A stretch of DNA of 6,781 nucleotides from Phascolarctobacterium sp. (GCA_019417125.1 DXVZ01000174.1:1-6781); one strand, 5' to 3'; positions 1-6,739 are shown, counted from the first letter of the stretch. The notes: generated by a model from the letters alone, not told the origin. Program-made: numbers and translations.

Positions 1-38
1 ATAATTTAAGTATAAATATAATGAAAGAGAGCAAAGAA

Positions 39-1238
39 ATGATTAAGCGCGATTTTTATTTGAATCAGGTTATTGCGGCAAAAGATACTGATTTTATAAA
101 AATCATTACCGGTATCCGCCGCTGCGGCAAATCGACACTCTTAAAATTGTTTAAAGAATATCTGCTTGCAAATGGTGTTGATGAAAATAGTATTATTGAG
201 ATTAATTATGAAAAGTTTCAGTTTGACAAGCTACGCGACGGCAAAGAACTGCATACATATATTGAAAGTAAACTAAACGGGCAAACTGCTAAATGTTATT
301 TGTTACTGGACGAAGTTCAGGAAATTGAGAACTGGCCCAAGGTTATTAACAGCATTCGCGTAAGCTTTGATGTTGATGTTTATGTTACCGGGTCTAATTC
401 ACGTGTTTTTGCGGGGGAACAGTTAACTTATATTTCCGGCAGGTATATTGAAATAAAAGTTTACCCGCTGTCATTCAGCGAATTTATGTTATTTAAAGGC
501 TATGAAAATGCACAGAAACAAAAAGCGTTGCAGGAGTATATGCGGATAGGTTCTTTCCCTGCGGTGGCGCTTACTAATGATAATGCGCTGGCAGACGCGG
601 TAATTGCCGGTTTGTTCGATTCTATTTTCAGCCGTGATATTTTGCTGCGTGGAAAAATACGTGATGAAGGGGCATTTTATAAAGTTACCAAATTCGTTTT
701 GGATAATATAGGCAATAATATTTCGGCTAACGTTATTGCCAATACTTTAAAATCGCAGGGACATAAAATTTCAGTAGATACGGTTGATAATTATTTAACC
801 TTAATGTGCAACGCCTTTTTGTTATATCAGTGCGAGCGTTATAATTTGCGCGGTAAAGAGCGTTTGCGCACCAACGGAAAGTATTATGTAACTGACCTTG
901 GGCTGCGCAATCATTTGCTTGGTTACAGAAGGAGCGACTTGGGGCATGTTATTGAAAATATTGTATTTTTTGAACTGAAACGTCGTGGTTACGAAGTTAC
1001 AACCGGCAAATATGATGACTTGGAAATTGATTTTATTGGCACTAAGCAGGAAGAAAAATTATATATACAGGTATCATTAAGCGTTATGGATGAAAATGTT
1101 TTACAGCGCGAAGTAAAGCCGTTTAGGATGATTGACGATAAGTATCCCAAAATTTTAATTACAACGGATGATTTTGATTTATCGGATGATTTTTTTGACC
1201 ATGTAAATTTGTACGACTTTTTGCTGGAAGAAAAATAA
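39..1238 (+). CDS. AAA-type ATPase with DUF4143-like C-terminal domain
   Basis: This is a P-loop ATPase of the AAA_14/DUF4143 group, common in bacteria and archaea but with no settled function. Residue numbers here count from an upstream ATG at 21. The Walker A motif GIRRCGKST lies at about 31-39 and the Walker B YLLLDEVQ at 93-100. A sensor-like VTGSNS is at 122-127, and SGRY at 139-142 may supply an arginine finger. The C-terminal part (about 200-405) contains a helical/winged-helix-like stretch, then E312, EIDF at 335-338 and IQV at 349-351. This spacing resembles the PD-(D/E)XK nuclease fold, but the usual Glu/Lys pair is replaced, so nuclease activity is doubtful. I chose the ATG at 39 because purine-rich AAGAGAG sits seven bases upstream and family members usually begin near MIKRDFYLN. 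The ATG at 21 would add six residues and has no visible ribosome binding site. The gene is clearly AT-rich compared with obgE-proBA (sampled lines roughly 35-40% versus about 55% GC), which suggests recent acquisition. Family assignment is firm; the role is unknown. Confidence 0.88.
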   Translation: MIKRDFYLNQVIAAKDTDFIKIITGIRRCGKSTLLKLFKEYLLANGVDENSIIEINYEKFQFDKLRDGKELHTYIESKLNGQTAKCYLLLDEVQEIENWPKVINSIRVSFDVDVYVTGSNSRVFAGEQLTYISGRYIEIKVYPLSFSEFMLFKGYENAQKQKALQEYMRIGSFPAVALTNDNALADAVIAGLFDSIFSRDILLRGKIRDEGAFYKVTKFVLDNIGNNISANVIANTLKSQGHKISVDTVDNYLTLMCNAFLLYQCERYNLRGKERLRTNGKYYVTDLGLRNHLLGYRRSDLGHVIENIVFFELKRRGYEVTTGKYDDLEIDFIGTKQEEKLYIQVSLSVMDENVLQREVKPFRMIDDKYPKILITTDDFDLSDDFFDHVNLYDFLLEEK

Positions 1239-1257
1239 TGATACAAGGAGAACAACG

Positions 1258-1803
1258 ATGCGTACAGTTGCCTGTTTTGGCGATTCTTTGATATTTGGTT
1301 TTCCGTATGGGCCGAAGGAATCGTGGATTGCGGAGGTGGAGGCGGAAACCGGCGTAACCATGCTTAACTACGGCGTGTGCGGCGATTGCTGCGACGATAT
1401 TGTGTACCGTTTAAAAAATATGTACTTGCCTGCGCAAGTGGACGCCGTTTTGTTTTGGGGCGGCGCTAACGATATTTTAAACGGGCGGCCGCAGGGCTTT
1501 GTAATTGACGATTTAAAACAGGCGGTAGAGTTTTGCGCAGGTAAAAACTGGCCGCTGGCGCTGGTTTTGCCGCTGTTTTCGGCAGACGATGATTTTAACG
1601 CGCGGGCTGAGCTTTTGCGGCGGCGCATGCAGCTGGAGTTTAACGGTAAAGTATTTTTGCTGGATTTACAGGCGGCTGTGGGCGAAACGGACCGCGAATT
1701 GCAGGCGGCGTATTTTGACGGCATCCACCCGACGATAGCGACTTATAAAAAGCTGGGCGAATTTGCATCGCAGCTTTTGGCTGAGTGGCTGCGCGGCGAA
1801 TGA
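1258..1803 (+). CDS. SGNH/GDSL-family hydrolase
   Basis: This 181-residue protein is a small serine esterase/lipase-type hydrolase of the SGNH superfamily. All four conserved blocks are visible: FGDS at 7-10 with nucleophile Ser10, NYGVCG at 37-42 with oxyanion Gly42, GGAND at 68-72 with Asn71, and DGIHP at 154-158 with the Asp154/His157 catalytic pair. No signal peptide or membrane segment is seen, so it is probably cytoplasmic. A cysteine cluster (C41, C44, C45) sits at block II and is unusual enough to note. The start is set by AAGGAG at 1245-1250, seven bases before the ATG. It lies 19 bases after the ATPase gene and could be co-transcribed with it, but its base composition resembles obgE-proBA rather than the ATPase. 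The substrate cannot be deduced; a lysophospholipase, thioesterase or carbohydrate esterase role is possible. Confidence 0.9.
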   Translation: MRTVACFGDSLIFGFPYGPKESWIAEVEAETGVTMLNYGVCGDCCDDIVYRLKNMYLPAQVDAVLFWGGANDILNGRPQGFVIDDLKQAVEFCAGKNWPLALVLPLFSADDDFNARAELLRRRMQLEFNGKVFLLDLQAAVGETDRELQAAYFDGIHPTIATYKKLGEFASQLLAEWLRGE

Positions 1804-1804
1804 T

Positions 1805-1834
1805 TTGCCTAACTGCGTCGGCATGGGTTATAAT
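1805..1834 (+). promoter_or_regulatory. Candidate sigma-70-type promoter for obgE-proBA
   Basis: TTGCCT at 1805-1810 and a perfect TATAAT at 1829-1834 are separated by 18 bases, in the only sizeable gap upstream of obgE. Transcription would start near 1841, giving a leader of about 50 bases that contains the obgE ribosome binding site AGGAG (1878-1882). The -35 half is two bases off consensus and the spacer is one base long, so this is a plausible prediction rather than a certain one. Confidence 0.5.
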
Positions 1835-1890
1835 AATAGGTAATAAAATGGCAGGATTATGCCTTAAATTGAGATACAGGAGATTTTATA

Positions 1891-3162
1891 ATGTTTATTG
1901 ACAGAGCGAGGATTTATGTGGAGGCAGGCGCAGGCGGCGACGGCATGAGCAGCTTCCGCAGGGAAAAATTTGTAGAAAAGGGCGGCCCCAACGGCGGCAA
2001 CGGCGGGCGCGGCGGCAGTGTTATCCTGCGTGCGGATAAGAACCTGAATACGCTGATTGACTTCCGCTATAGGCGTAAATTTGTGGCAAAACGCGGCGGG
2101 CAGGGAGGCAACAGCAACTGCACCGGGCACCGTGCCGACGACGTTATTGTAAAAGTGCCGATGGGCACGCTGGTGCGCGACGATGCTACGGGCGTGCGCC
2201 TGGCTGACCTTATTGAGGACGGGCAGGAGTACGTTGTAGCTAAAGGCGGGCGCGGCGGCAAGGGCAATGCTTGCTATGCCACGGCAACAAACCGTGCGCC
2301 TACTTTTGCGGAAAAGGGAGAGCCGGGTGAAAACCGCTGGGTGAAGCTTGAACTGAAACTTTTGGCAGACGTTGGTTTGGTTGGCTACCCCAGCGTCGGC
2401 AAATCCAGCATTATCGCGCAGGTATCGGCGGCAAGGCCGGAAATTGCGGCGTATCATTTTACCACGCTGACCCCGGTTTTAGGCGTGGTGCGCATCGATG
2501 CGGAACGCAGCTTTGTGCTGGCGGATATTCCGGGGCTGATTGAGGGCGCGCATCAGGGCGTGGGCCTTGGCTATGACTTTTTGCGCCATGTTGAACGCAC
2601 CAAAGTGCTTTTGCATGTGCTTGACGTATCCGGCACGGACGGGCGCGACCCGATTGACGATTTTGAAAAAATTAATTTTGAACTGAAAGAATACAGCGAC
2701 AAGCTGGCACGCCGCAAGCAGCTGGTGGTTGCCAACAAGATGGATTTGCCGGAGGGCAGGGAAAACTTTGAGCGCGTAAAAAAATACGTGGAAGAAAAAG
2801 GCTACGAAATTATGCCGGTATCGGCGGCGACGGGCGACGGCTTGCAGGCGCTGATGTATAAGGCTTACGAGATGTTACAGGATTTTGTGCCCGATGAGGA
2901 CGAAGAAGAAAACCTGCTGGTTGAAGAAATTGACCCGGACAGCTTTGAAGTTGTGCCCGGCAATGATACCGATTTTGAAGTGCGCGGCAAAAACATTGAG
3001 CGTTTAGTTGCTATGACTAATTTTGATAACGACGAGGCGCTGTACCGCTTCCAGCTGATCTGGAAAAGCCTGAAAATTGACGATGCCTTAAAAGAAGCGG
3101 GCATTACCGAAGGGCAGACGGTGCGCATCCGCGATATGGTATTTGAATTTAAAGAATATTAA
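1891..3162 (+). CDS. obgE: GTPase Obg (ObgE/CgtA)
   Basis: Obg is an essential, slow GTPase that binds the 50S subunit and couples ribosome maturation to growth and stringent-response signals. All three domains are present in 423 residues, the long form typical of Bacillota. The glycine-rich Obg fold spans about 1-158, with repeated GG motifs such as GGPNGGNGGRGG from residue 31. The G domain spans about 159-330: P-loop GYPSVGKS at 165-172, switch I FTTLTP at 190-195, DIPG at 212-215, NKMD at 282-285 and SAATGDG at 311-317. An acidic linker (PDEDEEEN, 334-341) leads into a C-terminal OCT domain at about 350-423. AGGAG lies eight bases before the ATG. proB follows after 14 bases. The usual partners rplU and rpmA are not directly upstream; a GDSL hydrolase and an ATPase are there instead. 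No motif is missing. Confidence 0.98.
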   Translation: MFIDRARIYVEAGAGGDGMSSFRREKFVEKGGPNGGNGGRGGSVILRADKNLNTLIDFRYRRKFVAKRGGQGGNSNCTGHRADDVIVKVPMGTLVRDDATGVRLADLIEDGQEYVVAKGGRGGKGNACYATATNRAPTFAEKGEPGENRWVKLELKLLADVGLVGYPSVGKSSIIAQVSAARPEIAAYHFTTLTPVLGVVRIDAERSFVLADIPGLIEGAHQGVGLGYDFLRHVERTKVLLHVLDVSGTDGRDPIDDFEKINFELKEYSDKLARRKQLVVANKMDLPEGRENFERVKKYVEEKGYEIMPVSAATGDGLQALMYKAYEMLQDFVPDEDEEENLLVEEIDPDSFEVVPGNDTDFEVRGKNIERLVAMTNFDNDEALYRFQLIWKSLKIDDALKEAGITEGQTVRIRDMVFEFKEY

Positions 3163-3164
3163 GT

Positions 3165-3171
3165 GGGGTGA
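3165..3171 (+). promoter_or_regulatory. Ribosome binding site that sets the proB start
   Basis: GGGGTGA pairs with the 16S rRNA tail, with one G-U wobble relative to GAGGTGA, and is well placed for the ATG at 3177. It overlaps the in-frame GTG at 3168, which has no Shine-Dalgarno of its own. The site begins three bases after the obgE stop codon, so translation of proB may be coupled to that of obgE. Confidence 0.6.
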
Positions 3172-3176
3172 GGGGT

Positions 3177-4310
3177 ATGGTATTACAGAGGAGTGATTTA
3201 AAAAAAGCAAAAAGGGTTGTTGTTAAGGTAGGCTCAAGCACGATTACCCACCAAAACGGCAAGCGCGATTTTGGGCGCATCGACCGCCTTGCGCGCGAGA
3301 TGGCGGATTTGCAGAACCAGGGTCACGAAATGATTTTGGTAACCTCCGGCGCCGTTGCTGTGGGGGTAGACCGCCTGGGGCTGCCGGAAAAACCGCGTAC
3401 CATACCCGGCAAGCAGGCTGCTGCCGCGATTGGGCAGGGCATTTTAATGCACACCTACGAAAAATTTTTTGCCGAGTATGGGCAGATTGTGGCGCAGGTG
3501 CTTTTAACGCGTATGGAGGCAATTGACCGCCACCGTTATACCAATGCGCGCAACACTTTCATGGAGCTTTTAAAAAACGGCGTGATACCAATTGTAAACG
3601 AAAACGACGTTGTGGCGCTGGACGAGTTGAAAATAGGTGACAACGATAATATGAGCGCTTTGGTGGCAGGTATTACCGATGCTGACCTTGTTATAATTCT
3701 TTCGGATGTGCAGGGGCTGTACACCGCCAACCCGCAGACGCACCCGGAAGCAAAGCTCATCAGCCAGATTGAGGAAATTACGCCGGAAGTAGAAGCGCTG
3801 GCGGGCGGTGCTGGCAGCACGGTGGGCACGGGCGGCATGTTTACCAAGTTGCAGGCTGCTAAAAACGCTACCAGTTCCGGCATCAATATGGTTATTGCCA
3901 GCGGCAGCGAAAAAGACGTTATCGCCCGCATTTTAAACGGCGAAGAAATCGGCACGCTGTTTGTTTCCAAAGAAAACCGCTTGCAGTTCCGCAAACGCTG
4001 GCTTGCCTTTGGCGCACGCATTATGGGCAAAATCATCGTCGATGACGGCTGCGTTAAAGCGATAAAAAAAGCCGGCGGATGCAGCATTTTGCCGGCGGGC
4101 ATTACGGATGTGGAAGGCAGCTTTGAAGCCGGCAACACCGTAAGCGTTGTTACGCAGGACGGCTTTGAACTGGCGCGCGGGCTGTGCCATTATTCTTCGG
4201 ACGAACTGCGGCAGATTAAAGGGTGCAAAACTTACGATATTGAAAAAATACTTGGACATAAAAATTTTGACGAGGTAATTCACCGCGACGATTTGGTAAT
4301 TTTAAATTAG
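3177..4310 (+). CDS. proB: Glutamate 5-kinase (ProB)
   Basis: ProB phosphorylates L-glutamate with ATP to gamma-glutamyl phosphate, the first and normally feedback-controlled step of proline synthesis in the cytoplasm. The 377-residue protein has the full two-domain form. An amino-acid-kinase domain spans about 11-265: KVGSS at 17-21, TSGAVAVG at 56-63, NENDVV at 141-146, GDNDNMSA at 154-161, SDVQGLYT at 176-183 and GTGGMFTK at 217-224. A C-terminal PUA domain lies at about 280-360. The PUA domain occurs in many bacterial ProB proteins and modulates activity and proline inhibition. The ATG at 3177 is preferred over the in-frame GTG at 3168 because a strong ribosome binding site (3165-3171) serves it, and it gives a normal N-terminus. 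proA follows after 11 bases, so the labile product can be handed to ProA. Confidence 0.97.
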   Translation: MVLQRSDLKKAKRVVVKVGSSTITHQNGKRDFGRIDRLAREMADLQNQGHEMILVTSGAVAVGVDRLGLPEKPRTIPGKQAAAAIGQGILMHTYEKFFAEYGQIVAQVLLTRMEAIDRHRYTNARNTFMELLKNGVIPIVNENDVVALDELKIGDNDNMSALVAGITDADLVIILSDVQGLYTANPQTHPEAKLISQIEEITPEVEALAGGAGSTVGTGGMFTKLQAAKNATSSGINMVIASGSEKDVIARILNGEEIGTLFVSKENRLQFRKRWLAFGARIMGKIIVDDGCVKAIKKAGGCSILPAGITDVEGSFEAGNTVSVVTQDGFELARGLCHYSSDELRQIKGCKTYDIEKILGHKNFDEVIHRDDLVILN

Positions 4311-4321
4311 GAGGGCTGAAG

Positions 4322-5578
4322 ATGACGACATTTGAACTGGTAAAAGCCAAGGCAGAAGCCGCCCACAACGCGGCAGGCGCGCTGGCGGTATTATCTGCCG
4401 CTGTAAAAAACAAGGCGCTGCTGGCTATGGCAGACGCCCTTTTGGCAAAGACGGATTATATTATTGAGGCTAACGATAGAGATATGCAGGCTGCTAAAGA
4501 AAGCGGTATGCGTGAATCCATGCAGGACAGGCTGCGCCTGACGCCGGAACGCATCGCCGGTATGGCAGAAGGCTTGCGCCAGGTCGCCGCGCTGCCCGAC
4601 CCTATTGGTAATGTAATTGGCGGACAGACGCTTGCCAACGGCCTTAAAATTACCAAAGTGCGCGTGCCGCTGGGCGTTATCGGCATTATTTATGAAGCGC
4701 GCCCCAACGTAACTGCGGACGCCGTGGGGCTGTGCCTTAAATCCGGCAACGCCGTGGTTTTAAAGGGCGGCAGCGAAGCAATGCAAAGTAACCTTGCGGT
4801 AGCAGGCGTGCTGACGGAAGCTGCGGAAGCTGCAGGTGTGCCCGTGGGGGCAATACAGTTTATTGATACAACTGACCGTGCGGCGGTAACGGCGCTGATT
4901 AAGCTGAACGGTTTGGTAGACGTAGTTATTCCGCGCGGCGGCGCAGGGCTGATAAAAGCAGTTGTACAGAATGCGACTGTGCCCGTTATTGAAACAGGCA
5001 GCGGCGTGTGCCATACTTACGTTGATGCAGCGGCTGACTGCGATATGGCGCGCAAAATTGCCTTTAATGCCAAGGTGCAGCGCCCTTCCGTCTGCAACGC
5101 CATGGAAACGCTGCTGGTGCATAAGGATATTGCCGGTAAATTTTTGCCGCAGATGCTGGACGAATATTTTAAAGCAGGCGTAACGATTTTTGGCTGTAAG
5201 GAAACGCAGAAGTTTGACGAGCGCGTACAACCCGCAACCGAAGAAGATTGGTCAACGGAATACGGCGATTTGCGCCTTTCTGTTAAAATTGTGAATGACA
5301 TTGACGAAGCGCTGGCGCACATTGCCAAATACAGCACCAAACATTCCGAGTGCATTGTAACCGATGATTATAACGCGGCGCGCAAGTTTCAGGACTGCGT
5401 TGACGCGGCGGCAGTGTATGTTAACGCCTCTACCCGTTTTACGGACGGCTTTGAGTTCGGTTTTGGCGCGGAAATCGGCATCAGCACGCAAAAGCTGCAT
5501 GCCCGCGGGCCGATGGCTTTGCCGGAACTGACATCGTATAAATACCTGATTACCGGTAACGGGCAGGTGCGCGGCTGA
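4322..5578 (+). CDS. proA: Glutamate-5-semialdehyde dehydrogenase (gamma-glutamyl phosphate reductase, ProA)
   Basis: ProA reduces gamma-glutamyl phosphate with NADPH to glutamate-5-semialdehyde, which cyclises to pyrroline-5-carboxylate; ProC, not in this window, would complete proline synthesis. The 418 residues match the usual family length. Visible hallmarks are the PLGVIGIIYEARPNV segment at 116-130, LKGGSE at 147-152 for cofactor binding, IPRGG at 203-207, TGSGVCHTYVD at 225-235 and the catalytic-cysteine motif SVCNAMET at 256-263, with Cys258 as the nucleophile. The C-terminus carries FTDGFEFGFGAEIGIST from residue 373, typical of ProA. AGGAGG at 4309-4314 overlaps the proB stop codon and lies seven bases before the ATG, so the two genes are probably translationally coupled. 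No defect is seen. Confidence 0.98.
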   Translation: MTTFELVKAKAEAAHNAAGALAVLSAAVKNKALLAMADALLAKTDYIIEANDRDMQAAKESGMRESMQDRLRLTPERIAGMAEGLRQVAALPDPIGNVIGGQTLANGLKITKVRVPLGVIGIIYEARPNVTADAVGLCLKSGNAVVLKGGSEAMQSNLAVAGVLTEAAEAAGVPVGAIQFIDTTDRAAVTALIKLNGLVDVVIPRGGAGLIKAVVQNATVPVIETGSGVCHTYVDAAADCDMARKIAFNAKVQRPSVCNAMETLLVHKDIAGKFLPQMLDEYFKAGVTIFGCKETQKFDERVQPATEEDWSTEYGDLRLSVKIVNDIDEALAHIAKYSTKHSECIVTDDYNAARKFQDCVDAAAVYVNASTRFTDGFEFGFGAEIGISTQKLHARGPMALPELTSYKYLITGNGQVRG

Positions 5579-5593
5579 TACGCGGAGGTAAAA

Positions 5594-5800
5594 ATGGAAG
5601 AAATTGAACAGGAAGTGCTGGATTTATTACAGCGCAAAACCGATAATACCGACGAGCTGACGGTGCGCTTCCGCAAAGCCGTGATGCTGGAGCGCGTAAA
5701 GAAAAAGCTGTTGGGCGTACCCGTTGCGCGCTACGATAAAGAAAAACGCCGCGCGTATCTTGAATACCCCGACGGCAGAAAAGTGTACGAAGATGAATAA
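5594..5800 (+). CDS. Small protein, candidate antitoxin paired with the zeta-like kinase
   Basis: This 68-residue protein has no named family that I recognise. An acidic, probably helical N-terminus (MEEIEQEVLDLL) is followed by a basic middle (about 26-40, RFRKAVMLERVKKK). The C-terminal hairpin-like segment reads RRAYLEYPDGRKVYEDE (52-68). Small proteins ending in a similar 'EYPDGRK' stretch are, as I recall, frequent partners of COG4185/zeta-like kinases, which is the main reason for the antitoxin suggestion. A strong GGAGG at 5584-5588 sits five bases before the ATG. The gene begins 15 bases after proA with no terminator between, so it should be on the proBA transcript. Its stop overlaps the next gene's start by 8 bases. 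No DNA-binding motif is obvious, so it may act by binding the kinase. Coding status is well supported; function is inferred from context. Confidence 0.8.
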   Translation: MEEIEQEVLDLLQRKTDNTDELTVRFRKAVMLERVKKKLLGVPVARYDKEKRRAYLEYPDGRKVYEDE

Positions 5801-6374
5801 TGATAAAAAACCGGAAATAATTGTATTTGCCGGGCCTAACGGCAGCGGCAAAACAACCGTTACCATGCTTGCCAAAATAATTCCGCCGTATATTAACGCG
5901 GACGAAATTAAAAAGAACCTGTTGTGCGATGATTTGGAAGCGGCAAAAATAGCTGAAAACCTGCGCGAAAAAGCTTTGGCTAAAAAGCAAAGCTTTACGT
6001 TTGAAACAGTGCTTTCCACGCGGCGCAACCTTGATTTGCTGCACCGCGCCAAAGAACAGGGCTATTTTATAAGGTGCATTTACGTTTTAACGGTTGACCC
6101 GGCGGTGAACGTGTACCGTGTTTATTCGCGCGTGGCGTCCGGTGGTCACCCGGTGCCGAAAGATAAAATAATTTCGCGCTGGCATAAAGCGCTGGCGCTT
6201 GTGCCGGAATTAATCGGCGTGTGCGATATAGTGCACATGTACGATAATTCGGACGAGCCGTTCCGTATTTTTAAAAAGCGCAAAACCGAAACCTTTATCT
6301 GGCCGTGCGATTTGTGGCCGCAGCAGGCGATAGAAAAACTTGTAACTACAGGCGAAACGGATATTGAAAAATAA
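5793..6374 (+). CDS. Zeta-toxin-like P-loop kinase (COG4185-type)
   Basis: This 193-residue P-loop protein resembles the zeta toxin/COG4185 kinases. Walker A is FAGPNGSGKTT at 12-22. INADEI at 34-39 carries Asp37, the likely catalytic base. FETVLS at 70-75 carries Glu71, a likely substrate contact. The VYSRVASGGHPVP block at 110-122 and the downstream KIISRW (R129) supply basic residues as in zeta/PezT. MYDNS at 149-153 is another family-typical element. True zeta toxins phosphorylate UDP-N-acetylglucosamine and block wall synthesis; COG4185 relatives are less characterised, so the substrate here is open. The chosen ATG at 5793 lies inside the end of the 68-residue gene (8-base overlap), places Walker A at the expected distance, and has no clear ribosome binding site of its own, suggesting translational coupling. 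An upstream TTG at 5724 would add an unrelated 23-residue tail. All key residues are intact, so it should be active if expressed. Confidence 0.87.
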   Translation: MNNDKKPEIIVFAGPNGSGKTTVTMLAKIIPPYINADEIKKNLLCDDLEAAKIAENLREKALAKKQSFTFETVLSTRRNLDLLHRAKEQGYFIRCIYVLTVDPAVNVYRVYSRVASGGHPVPKDKIISRWHKALALVPELIGVCDIVHMYDNSDEPFRIFKKRKTETFIWPCDLWPQQAIEKLVTTGETDIEK

Positions 6375-6406
6375 ATAACGGCAAATAAGCACCGGCTGTC
6401 AGAAAC

Positions 6407-6440
6407 TGAACTGCACCTCAAGAGTTTTTATCTAACTTTT
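6407..6440. repeat. Degenerate IS-end repeat, inverted relative to the IS end at 6691-6737
   Basis: Read on the minus strand, 6440 to 6409 matches plus-strand 6704-6735 at 29 of 32 positions, and all three differences are transitions. The match covers one hairpin arm, the loop and part of the other arm of the IS leader. Read on the plus strand, the first 20 bases (TGAACTGCACCTCAAGAGTT) match the IS tip at 6691-6710 at 18 of 20. Both views place an IS outer boundary at 6407 with the interior toward higher coordinates. It is probably the remnant of an older related element or the left border of a small non-autonomous one. It is flanked by a short inverted pair, TGTCAG (6397-6402) and CTGACA (6442-6447). 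Confidence 0.7.
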
Positions 6441-6690
6441 ACTGACATTCATGCTCGTTAAATATTTTTCATATTTCTTTACTGATTATTTTATTTTCTA
6501 TCTTACCAGGAAGAAATGCTGGGAGCTGGCAGTGAAAAATGAGTTTGCAGCGTTTACGGCTATATATACAAAAGAATTTAACCAAAAAACCAGACGGTTT
6601 TACTTGCCCCGTTTTCCACCAGCAAAAAGAGTGTTAAAAGGTTTGAGTGGGAAAATAACTTTTAAAGAAAAGAGAAGAACCCCTGCAAAA
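6441..6690. other. AT-rich interval without a convincing gene
   Basis: This stretch lies between the degenerate IS end and the intact IS end. The only open frame is 6451-6693 on the plus strand, 80 codons, aromatic-rich at the start (VKYFSYFFTDYFIFYL) and lysine/arginine-rich at the end. It has no ribosome binding site before its ATG and no family I recognise, and its stop TGA is supplied by the first three bases of the IS. I treat it as non-coding or decayed sequence, possibly interior debris of an older element. No tRNA, terminator or CRISPR-like structure is visible in it. Confidence 0.5.
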
Positions 6691-6692
6691 TG

Positions 6693-6739
6693 AACTGCAC
6701 CCCAAAAGTTAGACAAAAACTTTTGGGGTGCAGTTTTTT
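6693..6739 (+). terminator. Strong hairpin with T-run at the IS left end
   Basis: The arm AACTGCACCCCAAAAGTT (6693-6710) and its perfect complement AACTTTTGGGGTGCAGTT (6718-6735) form an 18-bp stem around a 7-base loop, AGACAAA. The run of T at 6734-6739 gives it the shape of a rho-independent terminator. It would stop transcription arriving from the upstream genes. The second arm also contains GGGGTG (6725-6730), the only ribosome-binding-like sequence before the transposase ATG, so folding would also hide that site. Confidence 0.7.

Noticed and set aside
1848..1866. Small palindrome GGCA...TGCC upstream of obgE as an operator or terminator
   Set aside because: The stem is only four base pairs with a six-base loop, well within chance, and no T run follows.
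1970..2090. Repetitive GGC-rich DNA in the start of obgE as a tandem repeat
   Set aside because: It is explained by the glycine-rich Obg fold being encoded with GGC/GGG codons; no true repeat unit is present.
1864..2457. Long open frame on the minus strand opposite obgE
   Set aside because: It lies entirely over the conserved Obg and G domains, its translation is low-complexity with no family motif, and GC-biased codons on the plus strand readily leave such frames open.
3536..4138. 200-codon minus-strand frame opposite proB
   Set aside because: It mirrors well-conserved ProB catalytic motifs, has no ribosome binding site and resembles no known protein.
4962..5183. 73-codon plus-strand frame inside proA
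   Set aside because: It is out of frame within the conserved ProA catalytic region and has no independent start signal.
5724..5792. TTG start giving the zeta-like kinase a 23-residue extension
   Set aside because: The extension is out-of-frame translation of the small upstream gene, has no ribosome binding site, and family members start shortly before Walker A as with the ATG at 5793.
5550..6052. Two overlapping minus-strand frames opposite the small protein and kinase
   Set aside because: They cover the Walker A and catalytic blocks of the plus-strand kinase and have no recognisable domain; they are shadow frames.
6396..6447. Possible terminator after the kinase gene built on TGTCAG/CTGACA
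   Set aside because: The outer stem is only six base pairs with a bulge beyond it, the interior folds poorly, and no T run follows. I list it only as flanks of the degenerate IS end.
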